DNA from: Sphingomonas sp. NFR15
GTDB taxonomy: Bacteria > Pseudomonadota > Alphaproteobacteria > Sphingomonadales > Sphingomonadaceae
Length of the DNA: 64,000 nt
Assembly (NCBI RefSeq): GCF_900103265.1
Contig: NZ_FMWX01000002.1
Span: 186,001 to 250,000, forward strand
Direction of reading: 5' to 3'
Part shown: positions 17,280 through 25,548 of the stretch, piece by piece
How positions within the stretch are numbered: position 1 is the first letter of the stretch
Layout of the letters: each line of letters begins with the position of its first letter
Made by a program: the position numbers and the translations under genes
Notes under the pieces: generated by a model
Told to the model about the DNA's origin: nothing
The model's database searches: none
What the model saw: only the letters and a program-made list of their open reading frames with translations

Positions 17280-17882
17280 TCAGCCGAACAGTTTGGCCGC
17301 CGTCTCGGCGATCCGCTTGCCCTGGTGGCGCGCGCCGCCCAGATCGACGTCGCTCGGCTGGCGGCTGCCGTCGCCGTCGGCGAGCGTGCTCGCGCCATAT
17401 GGCGTGCCGCCATGGACTTCCTTCACGCCCATCTGGCCCTGATAGCCATAATCCAGCCCGACGATCGTCATGCCGTGATGCATCAGGTTGGTGATGATCG
17501 AGAACAGCGTGGTCTCCTGGCCGCCATGCTGGCTCGCGGTCGAGGTGAACGCGCCGCCGACCTTGCCGATCAGCTTGCCGGTGAACCACAGCCCGCCGGT
17601 GGTGTCCCAGAAGCTCGCCATCTGGCTCGGCATGCGGCCGAAGCGGGTCGGCGCGCCGACGATGATCGCGTCGTATTCGGCGAGCTTGTCAGGGCTCTCG
17701 ATGACGGGATGCGCGGTGTCGGCCTTGAAGTGCGCGGCTTCGATAACCGCCTGTGGTGCGGTTTCCGCGACGCGACGGATATCGACCTCGGCACCGGCCG
17801 AGCGCGCGCCTTCGGCGACGGCGTCGGCCATCTGCTCGATATGGCCGTAGGACGAATAATAGAGCACCAGAACTTTAGCCAT
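17280..17882 (-). CDS. wrbA: NAD(P)H:quinone oxidoreductase WrbA
   Basis: A 200-residue flavodoxin-fold quinone reductase that protects against semiquinone and oxidative stress by two-electron reduction. The FMN phosphate loop is [14 protein letters not shown] at residues 6-19. [19 protein letters not shown] and [21 protein letters not shown] are WrbA-specific. Length is standard. It lies 130 bp downstream of pirin on the same strand, separated by a palindromic repeat, and may be co-regulated with it by the divergent LysR gene. Confidence 0.96.
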   Translation of the reverse strand: MAKVLVLYYSSYGHIEQMADAVAEGARSAGAEVDIRRVAETAPQAVIEAAHFKADTAHPVIESPDKLAEYDAIIVGAPTRFGRMPSQMASFWDTTGGLWFTGKLIGKVGGAFTSTASQHGGQETTLFSIITNLMHHGMTIVGLDYGYQGQMGVKEVHGGTPYGASTLADGDGSRQPSDVDLGGARHQGKRIAETAAKLFG

Positions 17883-17903
17883 GTGTATGGTCCTTCGTCT
17901 AAT

Positions 17904-18008
17904 CTCCCCTCCCGCTTGCGGGAGGGGCTGGGGGAGGCATGTCCTGAAACGCTAACGGGTGAGGTTGGACACGCCCTCCCCCGCCCCCTCCCGCAAGCGG
18001 GAGGGGAG
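17904..18008. repeat. Palindromic repeat pair, family B
   Basis: Two inverted elements, CCCCTCCCGCTTGCGGGAGG at the left and its near copy CCCTCCCGCAAGCGGGAGGG at the right, enclosing GGGGGAGGC...GCCCTCCCC arms and a central GAAACGCTAACGGGTGAGG. A close relative sits between atpD and atpC. Confidence 0.85.
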
Positions 18009-18012
18009 TACC

Positions 18013-18711
18013 TTACTCCGAATCGACCAGCACCAGTTCGGCGTCCGCGATCGCGGTGATCGCGATCGTCTCGCCGCCGCCGATCGCGACGCCGTCGCGC
18101 GCCTCGTAGCGGACGCCCGCGATCTCGATCGCGCCGGTCGCCGGCACCAGATAGGCGTGGCGGCCCGGGCCGACCGCGTGGGTGATCGTCTCGCCCGCCT
18201 TCAGCGTGGCGGCGAGCAGCCGCGCATCGGCGCGGATCGGCAGCGCGCCCGCATCCTCGGCGAAGCCGCTCGCGAGCGTGACGAACTGGCCGCTGCGGTC
18301 GTCCTTGGGGAACGGCTTGGCGCCCCAGCTCGGCGATCCACCCGTGCGCTTGGGTTCGATCCAAATCTGGAAGAGCGTGGTCGTCTCTTTCTCCAGATTA
18401 TATTCGGCATGGCGTACGCCGGTGCCCGCGCTCATCACCTGCACGTCGCCCGCGCCGGTGCGGCCCTGGTTGCCCATCGAATCCTGATGCGTGATCGCGC
18501 CGGTGCGGACATAGGTGATGATCTCCATGTCGCGGTGCGGATGCGGCGGGAAGCCGCTGCCGCCGGCGATTTCATCATCGTTCCAGACGCGGATCGCGCC
18601 CCAGCCCATCCGGGTCGGGTCATAATAATCGGCGAAGGAAAAATGGTGGCGCGCGTTGAGCCAGCCGTGATCGGCATGGCCCAGGCTCTCGAACGATCGT
18701 TTCTCGATCAT
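18013..18711 (-). CDS. pirin family protein (YhaK-like)
   Basis: A 232-residue bicupin. The four metal ligands are at the canonical positions: H57 and H59 (FPPHPHRDMEIITYV), H101 and E103 (GTGVRHAEYN). Bacterial pirins include quercetin 2,3-dioxygenase-like enzymes and redox-sensing proteins; the natural substrate is not known here. Adjacent wrbA and the divergent LysR-type regulator fit a small stress-response unit for quinones or electrophiles, a known genomic association. Confidence 0.93.
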   Translation of the reverse strand: MIEKRSFESLGHADHGWLNARHHFSFADYYDPTRMGWGAIRVWNDDEIAGGSGFPPHPHRDMEIITYVRTGAITHQDSMGNQGRTGAGDVQVMSAGTGVRHAEYNLEKETTTLFQIWIEPKRTGGSPSWGAKPFPKDDRSGQFVTLASGFAEDAGALPIRADARLLAATLKAGETITHAVGPGRHAYLVPATGAIEIAGVRYEARDGVAIGGGETIAITAIADAELVLVDSE

Positions 18712-18745
18712 GGCGGTGCTCCCGAAGGACTGACTATGCCGCGAA

Positions 18746-18799
18746 GATAGAGATTTCTATCAACTCGTAAATGGAAACACTGGAAACCAATCGTTTCCA
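18746..18799. promoter_or_regulatory. Candidate LysR operator region between pirin and the LysR gene
   Basis: Two interrupted palindromes lie in the divergent gap: GATAGA-gatt-TCTATC (18746-18761) and TGGAAAC-caatc-GTTTCCA (18781-18799), with an extra half-site TGGAAAC at 18772. Both contain the T-N11-A geometry typical of LysR-type binding. They are close to the pirin start, as expected for a regulator of that gene. Direct evidence is sequence symmetry only. Confidence 0.55.
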
Positions 18800-18812
18800 A
18801 CGATAAGCATTC

Positions 18813-18918
18813 CTCCCCTCCCTGGAAGGGAGGGGTCGGGGGTGGGTCGGCTCGTGGCCGACGAAACATATCCTCGCGAACCAACCCACCCCCAGCCCCT
18901 CCCTTCCAGGCAGGGGAG
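18813..18918. repeat. Palindromic repeat pair, family B variant
   Basis: CTCCCCTCCCTGGAAGGGAG at the left and the inverted CCCCTCCCTTCCAGGCAGGG at the right, with GGGGGTGGGT...ACCCACCCCC arms inside. It ends 16 bases before the LysR start codon and so becomes the 5' leader of that mRNA if the promoter is upstream. Confidence 0.8.
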
Positions 18919-18934
18919 TGAAGAAGGGACATCC

Positions 18935-19834
18935 ATGCGCCTTCCCGATCTCGAAGCCTGGGCGATCTTCGCGAGCGTGGTCGAACACCGCTCGTTCAGC
19001 GCCGCCGCCGATGCGGTCGGCACGTCCAAGGCCACCATCTCCAAGGCGATCAGCCGGCTCGAGGCGCGGCTCGGCCAGTCGCTGTTCCACCGCACCTCGC
19101 GCCGGCTCACGCTCACCGAAAGCGGCACCGCGCTCGCCGAACACGCGCGCCGCATCCTCGCCGACGCGCAGGCCGCCGAGGAAGCCGCGCACGACGCCGC
19201 CACCGCGCCGTCGGGGCTGATCCGCATGACCGCGCCTACCACGCTCGGCATGGTCCAGCTCGCGCCGATGCTCGCCGATTTCCTGGCTGCGCATCCCGGC
19301 ATCGAGATCGACCTCCAGCTTTCCGACACCAAGGTCGATATCGTCGCCGAGGGGATCGACATCGCCTTGCGGATCGCGAACCTGCCCGACAGTTCGCTGC
19401 GCGCGCGCCGGCTCGGCCCGATCCGCACCTTCGTCGTCGCCGCGCCCGCCTATCTCGATCGGCGCGGGCGCCCGACGCATCCCGCGCAGCTCGGCGAACA
19501 TGCCTGTTTCGCCTATACCAACGTCTCCGGTCCGTGGCGCTTCACCGGCGCCGACGGCGAGGAGGCGGCGCTGCGCCCGAGCGGGCCGATGCGCTCGAAC
19601 AGCGGCGACGCGATGCTCTCCGCGCTGCGCGCCGGGCTCGGCATCGCGCTGCTCCCCGATTTCATCGTCGGTGAGGATCTCGCGCGCGGCACGCTCGAGG
19701 CGATCCTCCCCGGCTGGTCCGCCCCGCCGATCGCGCTCCACCTGATGACCCCGCCCAGCAACCTGCGCCCGGCGCGCGTCGAAACGCTGATCGCGTTCCT
19801 CACGGAGCGGTTCCGCGCCGTCTGCGTTACCTGA
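18935..19834 (+). CDS. LysR-family transcriptional regulator
   Basis: A 299-residue regulator. The N-terminal winged helix-turn-helix is at about 5-62 (VVEHRSFSAAADAVGTSKA, then AISRLEARLGQSLFHRTSRR). The C-terminal periplasmic-binding-like effector domain starts near residue 90. GAAGAAGGGA precedes the ATG at 18935. Longer in-frame sequence upstream is the repeat element and not coding. It is divergent from pirin, and control of pirin and wrbA is the obvious hypothesis. The effector may be a quinone or aromatic compound, by inference from the neighbours. Confidence 0.93.
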   Translation: MRLPDLEAWAIFASVVEHRSFSAAADAVGTSKATISKAISRLEARLGQSLFHRTSRRLTLTESGTALAEHARRILADAQAAEEAAHDAATAPSGLIRMTAPTTLGMVQLAPMLADFLAAHPGIEIDLQLSDTKVDIVAEGIDIALRIANLPDSSLRARRLGPIRTFVVAAPAYLDRRGRPTHPAQLGEHACFAYTNVSGPWRFTGADGEEAALRPSGPMRSNSGDAMLSALRAGLGIALLPDFIVGEDLARGTLEAILPGWSAPPIALHLMTPPSNLRPARVETLIAFLTERFRAVCVT

Positions 19835-19838
19835 CACC

Positions 19839-20879
19839 ATGAACCGCCTTCGCCCCGACGCAGACGATACGCGGTTCGTGCGCCGCTGCATGCTCCTGAT
19901 CCTGATCGTCGCGGTGCTCGTCGCGCTTTGGAAAGCGAGCGACCTGCTCATCCTCGCGTTCGGCTCGATCCTCGGCGCGATCGTGATCCACGCCTTCGCC
20001 GACCTGTACGCCGAGCGCCTGCACCTGTCGCGCCGGGGCGCGCTCGGCCTCGCCATCGCGACGATCCTCGCGGCGATCGCCTTCCTCGTCTGGCTGTTCG
20101 GCATCCAGTTCGGCGCGCAGATCAACGCGCTCGTGCTGCGGCTGCCTTCGCTCCTCCAGCAGCTCGGCGCATGGGCCTCGCAGAGCCCGGTCGGCGCCAA
20201 GATCGTCGATGCGGTGCAGGCCGCCTTCGCCGGTTCGCGCGTCGCGCGCGACATCGGCGGGCTGGTGACGGGCGGCGGCGAGCTCATCCTCAACTGCCTG
20301 CTTCTGCTGATCGGCGCGCTGTTCTTCGCCGCCGATCCCGGCATCTACAAGCGCGGCGCGCTGCTGATGATCCCGCGCGGCATCCGCCCCGCCATCTCGG
20401 ACGCGATCGACGATGTCGAGGGCAACCTCCGGCTGTGGCTGCGCGCCGAACTGATCCTGATGACGACGATGGGGCTGCTCGTCGCTTTCGGCCTGTGGCT
20501 GTCGGGCGTGCCGTCCTGGGCGGCGCTCGGGCTGCTCGCGGGGCTGAGCGAATTCGTCCCCTATATCGGGCCGGCGGCGGCGATGCTGCCCGCGCTCGGG
20601 CTGGGCGCGAGCGTCGGCACCGGCCCGCTGGTCGGCGCGCTCGTCACCTATGCCGGCGTCCGCCTCGTCCAGACCAACTTCCTCACCCCCTGGGTGCAGA
20701 GCCGCGTCATCGCCATCCCGCCGGCGATCACGGTGTTCGCGATCATCGGCATCGGCACGGTGTTCGGCCTGTTCGGCCTGTTCTTCTCGGCGGCGCTGCT
20801 GGTGGTGATCTTCACGCTGGTACGCAGCCTGTATCTGCGCGAGATGCTGGGCGAGGATGTCGCCGCGCCCGAGGATTAA
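19839..20879 (+). CDS. AI-2E family transporter (PerM/YdiK-like)
   Basis: A 346-residue polytopic inner-membrane protein of the AI-2E transporter family (UPF0118). Helices lie at about 17-55, 67-90 and 155-175, with four or more in the C-terminal half. The family motif GLLAGLSEFVPYIGPAAAML is followed by VQTNFLTPWVQSRV. Despite the family name, most members are not proven autoinducer exporters; some act as Na+(Li+)/H+ antiporters. It follows the LysR gene by 4 bp and could share its transcript. Confidence 0.9.
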   Translation: MNRLRPDADDTRFVRRCMLLILIVAVLVALWKASDLLILAFGSILGAIVIHAFADLYAERLHLSRRGALGLAIATILAAIAFLVWLFGIQFGAQINALVLRLPSLLQQLGAWASQSPVGAKIVDAVQAAFAGSRVARDIGGLVTGGGELILNCLLLLIGALFFAADPGIYKRGALLMIPRGIRPAISDAIDDVEGNLRLWLRAELILMTTMGLLVAFGLWLSGVPSWAALGLLAGLSEFVPYIGPAAAMLPALGLGASVGTGPLVGALVTYAGVRLVQTNFLTPWVQSRVIAIPPAITVFAIIGIGTVFGLFGLFFSAALLVVIFTLVRSLYLREMLGEDVAAPED

Positions 20880-20885
20880 CCGCGC

Positions 20886-20957
20886 GACTCGTGGATACAG
20901 GCGGGTTAGCGCTAAATTAACCTTTTGCGTTCACATCCGTTGCGGTTACTGTAACCG
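20886..20957 (+). promoter_or_regulatory. ctrA upstream control region: GANTC site, CtrA-like box and 15-bp palindrome
   Basis: GACTC at 20886-20890 is a GANTC (CcrM) methylation site. TTAGCGCTAAATTAA at 20906-20920 fits the CtrA consensus TTAA-N7-TTAA with one mismatch. CGGTTACTGTAACCG at 20943-20957 is a perfect palindrome around a central T. In Caulobacter, ctrA P1 is repressed by GANTC methylation and the gene is autoregulated. The same logic is inferred here from position and motifs. Confidence 0.55.
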
Positions 20958-21018
20958 TCTTGAACGCGCCGAGCCTTAAGGGGGCGTCCGGGCCGCGAGA
21001 CGACAGGGGAACTGCCAG

Positions 21019-21717
21019 ATGCGCGTGCTACTGATTGAAGACGAGCCGACCACCGCCAAGGCGATCGACTTGATGCTCTCCGCCGAGGGGTTCAACGTCT
21101 ATATGACGGATCTGGGCGAAGAAGGCATCGATCTGGCGAAGCTGTATGATTACGACATCATCCTGCTCGATCTCAACCTGCCCGACATGAGCGGCTATGA
21201 CGTGCTCAAGAAGATCCGCGCCGCCCGCATCCAGACGCCGGTGCTGATCCTGAGCGGCATCAACGAGATGGATTCGAAGGTGCGCGGCTTCGGCTTCGGC
21301 GCCGACGATTACGTCACCAAACCATTCCACCGCGAGGAACTCACCGCCCGCATCCACGCCGTCGTGCGCCGCTCGAAGGGCCACAGCCAGTCGGTGATCC
21401 GCACCGGCAAGCTCGCGGTGAATCTCGACGCCAAGACGGTCGAGGTCGACGGCAGCCGTGTCCACCTGACCGGCAAGGAATATGCGATGCTCGAGCTGCT
21501 CTCGCTGCGCAAGGGCACCACGCTCACCAAGGAAATGTTCCTCAACCACCTCTACGGCGGCATGGACGAACCCGAGCTGAAGATCATCGACGTCTTCATC
21601 TGCAAGCTCCGCAAGAAGCTCAGCCTCGCCTGCGACGGCGACAATTACATCGAGACCGTCTGGGGCCGCGGCTACGTGCTGCGCGAGACCGAGGACGTCG
21701 TCGCCGCCGTCGCCTGA
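21019..21717 (+). CDS. ctrA: cell-cycle response regulator CtrA
   Basis: A 232-residue OmpR/PhoB-type regulator. The receiver domain has acidic pair D8-E9, phospho-acceptor D51 in [13 protein letters not shown] and the TKPF lysine loop. The C-terminal winged helix contains [20 protein letters not shown] and [12 protein letters not shown]. Sequence and length are those of the alphaproteobacterial master regulator CtrA, which binds TTAA-N7-TTAA boxes to control polarity, motility and pilus genes and, in some lineages, replication. In sphingomonads it is usually non-essential and governs motility and development. RBS AGGGGAA precedes the ATG. Confidence 0.96.
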   Translation: MRVLLIEDEPTTAKAIDLMLSAEGFNVYMTDLGEEGIDLAKLYDYDIILLDLNLPDMSGYDVLKKIRAARIQTPVLILSGINEMDSKVRGFGFGADDYVTKPFHREELTARIHAVVRRSKGHSQSVIRTGKLAVNLDAKTVEVDGSRVHLTGKEYAMLELLSLRKGTTLTKEMFLNHLYGGMDEPELKIIDVFICKLRKKLSLACDGDNYIETVWGRGYVLRETEDVVAAVA

Positions 21718-21743
21718 CGCGCGCGCATACCGGCTACCGCGAG

Positions 21744-21785
21744 GCGGCCGCGATGCCGGGGGGCGTCGCGGCCGCTTTCGCGTTT
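21744..21785. terminator. Terminator between ctrA and the CPBP protease gene
   Basis: GCGGCCGCGA and TCGCGGCCGC form a perfect 10-bp stem around a 12-base loop, followed by TTTCGCGTTT. It begins 26 bases after the ctrA stop. On the other strand it can also serve the convergent CPBP gene, though the T-run there is weak. Confidence 0.75.
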
Positions 21786-21804
21786 GCCGGGAAGGACGCG
21801 GATT

Positions 21805-22554
21805 TCAGATCAGCAGCGACAAGGAATTGCCGAAATTGTGAAGCAGGACGGGCAGCACAATGCTCCCGGTCCTCAGCCGCAGCCACACCGCGATGAAGGA
21901 CGGCAGCGCGGTGAGCGCCATCGTCATCGCGTCGAACGAGAAATGGCCGCCGGAGAAGCCGAACGCATGCGCCATTCCGAACAGCATGCAGGATAGCACC
22001 GCCCCCCAGCCCCACTCGACACCAAACAACCGCAGCCGGCCGGTGAAGGCACGGTCGAGCGCCAGCAGCAGGATGCCACGGTAGAAAACCTCCTCCTCGA
22101 AACCGGGCATGGTGAGTTGGAAAGCGATCTCCTCCGCATCGACCTTGCCGCCCGGAAAAGCCAGCGCGACCGCGAGAAAGAAAGCGCAATACAGCGCGGC
22201 GACCGGCACCGCCGCCTTCAGGCTGCCGGCGTCCTGCGAAAACCTCAGGCCCGAGCGGCGCCAGCCGAATGTCGGAAGCGCGGCTATGCCCAGGCTCGCG
22301 GCGAGCGCGAGCAACTTGCCCTGCCAATTCCAGTCCCCGCCGACGAGATCCGGCACCACGCCATAAGCGCGCGTCAGGCAGGCATCGTTGACGGCCACCA
22401 AGAGGCCCGCGACCAGCAGCCAGCGCGGAGCGAAGGCCCGCCGGTCGGCGAACCCGATCGCGCCACCCAGCACTAGCAGGATCACCACCGTTCCACCCAA
22501 GCCGATCAAGCCATCCACGCCGCCGCCCCCGGTCCCGTATTGCCGATGCAACAC
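21805..22554 (-). CDS. CPBP-family intramembrane glutamic endopeptidase
   Basis: A 249-residue membrane protease of the CAAX/CPBP (Rce1-like, ABI) family. The catalytic motifs are PGFEEEVFYRG (E153-E154 and R159), FGMAHAF (H196) and LLHNFGN (H239). Seven or eight hydrophobic segments are visible. Bacterial members are linked to bacteriocin immunity, peptide maturation or signalling; no bacteriocin precursor is seen nearby. The frame stays open downstream past 21805 in another phase, but the stop after NSLSLLI ends the family domain. Confidence 0.88.
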   Translation of the reverse strand: MLHRQYGTGGGGVDGLIGLGGTVVILLVLGGAIGFADRRAFAPRWLLVAGLLVAVNDACLTRAYGVVPDLVGGDWNWQGKLLALAASLGIAALPTFGWRRSGLRFSQDAGSLKAAVPVAALYCAFFLAVALAFPGGKVDAEEIAFQLTMPGFEEEVFYRGILLLALDRAFTGRLRLFGVEWGWGAVLSCMLFGMAHAFGFSGGHFSFDAMTMALTALPSFIAVWLRLRTGSIVLPVLLHNFGNSLSLLI

Positions 22555-22788
22555 GGCATATCGGCGCGAAGTCGCCCGGGCAATGGCGGGTTTGTGGGAC
22601 GGACCAACGCTCTCGAGGTCCGGCCATACGTGGGGGCCGCCGGGCAGCCTTTCTTCCGGTTAGCCGCCGGTGGGCTTTCGGACTGGCTGGCCGTACATTT
22701 GTGGCGGGAACGGGGAAACTGGTGGGAAGCCGACGTCGCGTGTATCCAATGCGCTAGCGCGCTCGATGACGGCGGCTATGATGGATCG

Positions 22789-23139
22789 ATGCTGTACCTC
22801 GCCCTCAAAGCCGCCATTTCGGGCATCCTCGTCGCGCTGGCGTCCACTCTGGCCAAACGCTACCCTGGCTTCGGCGCCTTGATCGCGTCGCTTCCTTTGG
22901 TTTCCGTTCTGGGCATGATCTGGCTTTGGGGCGAGCGACCGGATGCGGCGAACATGGCCGCGCACTCGCAAGCGACCTTTTGGTACGTCCCGCCGTCGCT
23001 CCCGATGTTCCTCGTGATCCCCGCTGTGTTGCGACACGGAACACCATTCTGGGCGGCTTTGCTTATTGGATGCGGGCTCACCGTTGCGCTGTACGCTGCC
23101 ATGACGTGGATCGCTCCTCGCCTCGGCTTGCAACTCTAA
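22789..23139 (+). CDS. DUF3147 family membrane protein
   Basis: A 116-residue protein with four predicted helices: LKAAISGILVALASTLA, FGALIASLPLVSVLGMIWLW, SLPMFLVIPAVL and FWAALLIGCGLTVALYAAM. The pattern and length match DUF3147. The ATG at 22789 starts the first helix; earlier in-frame starts would add an unrelated Trp-rich segment. Function is unknown. It is divergent from the CPBP gene across 234 bp in which no other gene is supported. Confidence 0.75.
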   Translation: MLYLALKAAISGILVALASTLAKRYPGFGALIASLPLVSVLGMIWLWGERPDAANMAAHSQATFWYVPPSLPMFLVIPAVLRHGTPFWAALLIGCGLTVALYAAMTWIAPRLGLQL

Positions 23140-23230
23140 ATGGCCGACTGTGGGCGGCAGCCATCCATCCGCCTTGTCGATCCCGAACGCCGTGATCTGG
23201 TGGAGAGCGGTCATTCGCCGAGAGCTGGGA

Positions 23231-23746
23231 TCAATCTCTCCCGACCGTCATAGGTCCAGACCGATACGTGTGTCTCCATCCATTGGCGGAAATGATCCTA
23301 CCGCCGTTGAACGTGAAGATGACCGGAAAGAGGTTGCCGCCGGAGGTGTCGATAAATTCAACCTCAATCTTCTGTTCCCCACATCGGTCCTGCACGGGCG
23401 TCGGAATACCATCCCAGCCAACAAACCGGTATGTGTCAGCTTTCATTTCGCGTGCGAGCGCTATCGCACCGGCCACTCCGCTCGCAAGAGGTAGGCGAAC
23501 ATCTCTGCCGCCAGACGAGAACAAAGCTGTGGGATCAATTAGTCGTTGTAGTTTGGCCGCAGGCTTACCGTCCCATGCAGCCGCCAAACTAATCGCTTCG
23601 ACAGCGCGATAGCTCAATATGTTTCGGAGTTCACCGACGTATTCGACGGGGGGCACGTCGCAAGCTATACGGGCCACATCAGCGGCCTTCGGCTGTTGCG
23701 CGAGGGTCAATGAAGCCGCGAGAAGAGCAAGAATTAGTGTCGGCAT
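23231..23746 (-). CDS. secreted protein of unknown function
   Basis: A 171-residue protein with a short signal peptide (MPTLILALLAASLTLAQ) and a mature domain of about 155 residues. Two cysteines (in IACDVPPVE and QDRCGEQ) could form a disulfide. EVEFIDTSGGNLFPVIFTFN suggests a beta-rich fold. No family is recognised. Local base composition is less GC-rich than the surrounding core genes, suggesting later acquisition. Neighbours give no functional hint. Confidence 0.6.
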   Translation of the reverse strand: MPTLILALLAASLTLAQQPKAADVARIACDVPPVEYVGELRNILSYRAVEAISLAAAWDGKPAAKLQRLIDPTALFSSGGRDVRLPLASGVAGAIALAREMKADTYRFVGWDGIPTPVQDRCGEQKIEVEFIDTSGGNLFPVIFTFNGGRIISANGWRHTYRSGPMTVGRD

Positions 23747-23898
23747 GAGCGTGAACTAGCGGATCCTCCTCCCCACACAAGCGCTGAACGTCTTCTAATG
23801 GGGCGGGAGCCGCCATGGCGGAAAATGGATGGAAAGCGGACATTTCCTCATCAAGTCGATACGTCTAGTTAAGGGGCATCAACGGGGAGCGGGCGAGC

Positions 23899-24357
23899 GT
23901 GCGCACTTATTTCAAACGTCTAGGTTTAGCGCTGGGTGGTGTCATAGGTGCGGTTGCGGTCGGTATCGCGCTTGAAGATCACTTAGGAATTCCGTTTGAT
24001 ACAAGCTATCGTGTCATCTGCGCGATCGCATGTCTCGTTTTCGTCTTCAAGCTACACCGCGACTATCCGACGGAGGTATGGCCTAAAATCGGCCTTCTCG
24101 GCTCCGCAATAGTCAATATCATAATATTTTTCACGCCGCTAGTTTCTCGTCCCGCCTCGCGAGGCGAGCTTATGATTTTCGCGCTACCGGATTCCATAGT
24201 CGTGCTAGCGGCTCTGATTGCGTCTTATAAAGTCGAAAGCGTGCATGAGCGAGCGATGCGCCAGCAAATGATCTTCGGTTTCATTATAGCGCTTGGATTC
24301 AGCGCCGTCATGTTTACTCTTATTTTGATCGGCCCGCACCCTCAAAGGGTGCGATGA
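23899..24357 (+). CDS. small membrane protein of unknown function (AT-richer patch)
   Basis: A 152-residue protein with a GTG start (GGGGAG about 10 bases upstream). Four hydrophobic segments are visible: LALGGVIGAVAVGIAL, VICAIACLVFVF, IGLLGSAIVNIIIFFTPLV and a terminal FGFIIALGFSAVMFTLIL, with a fifth possible at IFALPDSIVVLAALIA. Codon use differs from neighbours, with many A/T-ending codons. No family is recognised. It may belong to a short horizontally acquired patch with the preceding secreted protein gene. Confidence 0.6.
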   Translation: MRTYFKRLGLALGGVIGAVAVGIALEDHLGIPFDTSYRVICAIACLVFVFKLHRDYPTEVWPKIGLLGSAIVNIIIFFTPLVSRPASRGELMIFALPDSIVVLAALIASYKVESVHERAMRQQMIFGFIIALGFSAVMFTLILIGPHPQRVR

Positions 24358-24443
24358 CAGAATGTCCCCTATTGGGCGCAAGCCGCCAATGCGACCTCCC
24401 GCAACGATCCTTGATCGAGACGCCCTTACGCTACCCGGTACGA

Positions 24444-25493
24444 TTACCGCGATCCGCTAGTTTGGCACTCGCCGGCCTGCACTTCCGTTGCGAGCACGCC
24501 TCTTAAAATCGTCTCCGATCTGCGCTGACCGTAGCCGTGCCCATAGGCGGAAGACGTGATGGCAACCACAAGATGGCACGCTGGGATGACGTAAATCTTG
24601 TTGCCGCCATTGCCCGATGCGAACGACACCGGAAGGGCCTTGCCTGCGACGTGCTGCACCTTTCCGTACCAGAAATAGCCGTACTGATCGGCGTAGGGAT
24701 CATCTGCCCCGATGCTGACATGCGGGGCGAGCATCGCCGCGATCCAATGGGCGCTGACGATTTGGCGCCCCTGAAACCGTCCATTGTTGCGGACCATCTC
24801 GCCGATCGATGCAAGCTCGCGCGTGGTCAGGGAAAGATTGCCCTGACCCTTCGTCATGCCGGAAGCGTCGCTCTGCCAGTCCCAGCGGGTGATCCCGAGC
24901 GGCCGGAACAGGCGCGCGCGCGCAAAGCTGCTCATCGTCTCTCCGGTCGCCTTCGCGACCACCACGCCGGCCGTGTAGGCCGTCGCCGAATTGTAGCGAT
25001 AGCGCGTGCCGGGCGCCTCGGCGGATGGAATGTGGCGGACGAAGGCCATGGGATTGTCCGACGCATCCATACGATCTTCGTTACCCGAAGAGGCGGGGTC
25101 TTCATCGAACGCCGCCAGGCCGGAGCGCATCGACACCACGTCGCGGAGGGGGACCGCGCCGATAGCGCTGCCGGACGCCTCCGGCCAGTATTTCGACACG
25201 GGATCATCAACCGAAGCGATCGCGCCGCGGTCGATGGCGATGCCCACCAGCAGGGCGGTGATGCTCTTACCGGCTGACCGGATATCGTGTAGCTCGCTCG
25301 GGGATGCCCCGTTGTAATATCGCTCCGCGACCCGGCGGCCGTCACGTACGACGACGACGCCGCGAAGGTCCGGATGCTCGTCGCGATCCCAACGCGCCAG
25401 AACGGCATCCAGGTCGGGTCGCCCGGATGCGTGAGCGGAGGTGGCGAGAAATCCGGCAAGCGCAGCAAGCCCAAAGGCGACACCAACCCTCAT
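24444..25493 (-). CDS. serine hydrolase of the class C beta-lactamase-like superfamily
   Basis: A 349-residue exported penicillin-binding-fold hydrolase. The signal peptide is MRVGVAFGLAALAGFLATSA. The catalytic S-x-x-K is S73-A-G-K76 in IRSAGKSIT, and the second box is Y-N-S at about 167-169 in YRYNSATAY. This resembles the 6-aminohexanoate-dimer hydrolase / esterase branch more than true AmpC beta-lactamases, so a peptidase or esterase is likely. ATG 25493 was preferred because it begins the signal peptide and has a G-rich RBS. It follows the alpha/beta hydrolase gene by 55 bp on the same strand. Confidence 0.85.
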   Translation of the reverse strand: MRVGVAFGLAALAGFLATSAHASGRPDLDAVLARWDRDEHPDLRGVVVVRDGRRVAERYYNGASPSELHDIRSAGKSITALLVGIAIDRGAIASVDDPVSKYWPEASGSAIGAVPLRDVVSMRSGLAAFDEDPASSGNEDRMDASDNPMAFVRHIPSAEAPGTRYRYNSATAYTAGVVVAKATGETMSSFARARLFRPLGITRWDWQSDASGMTKGQGNLSLTTRELASIGEMVRNNGRFQGRQIVSAHWIAAMLAPHVSIGADDPYADQYGYFWYGKVQHVAGKALPVSFASGNGGNKIYVIPACHLVVAITSSAYGHGYGQRRSETILRGVLATEVQAGECQTSGSR

Positions 25494-25548
25494 CCCCTCC
25501 CCCACCGCAGCCTTGCGTCCTGTCCCTAGCATCGCGCTCTGCTGCGGG

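Noticed and set aside
16208..17413. 401-codon minus-strand frame with repeated peptides
   Set aside because: The peptide repeats come from translating the tandem terminator/palindrome array; the frame also crosses the small secreted protein gene.
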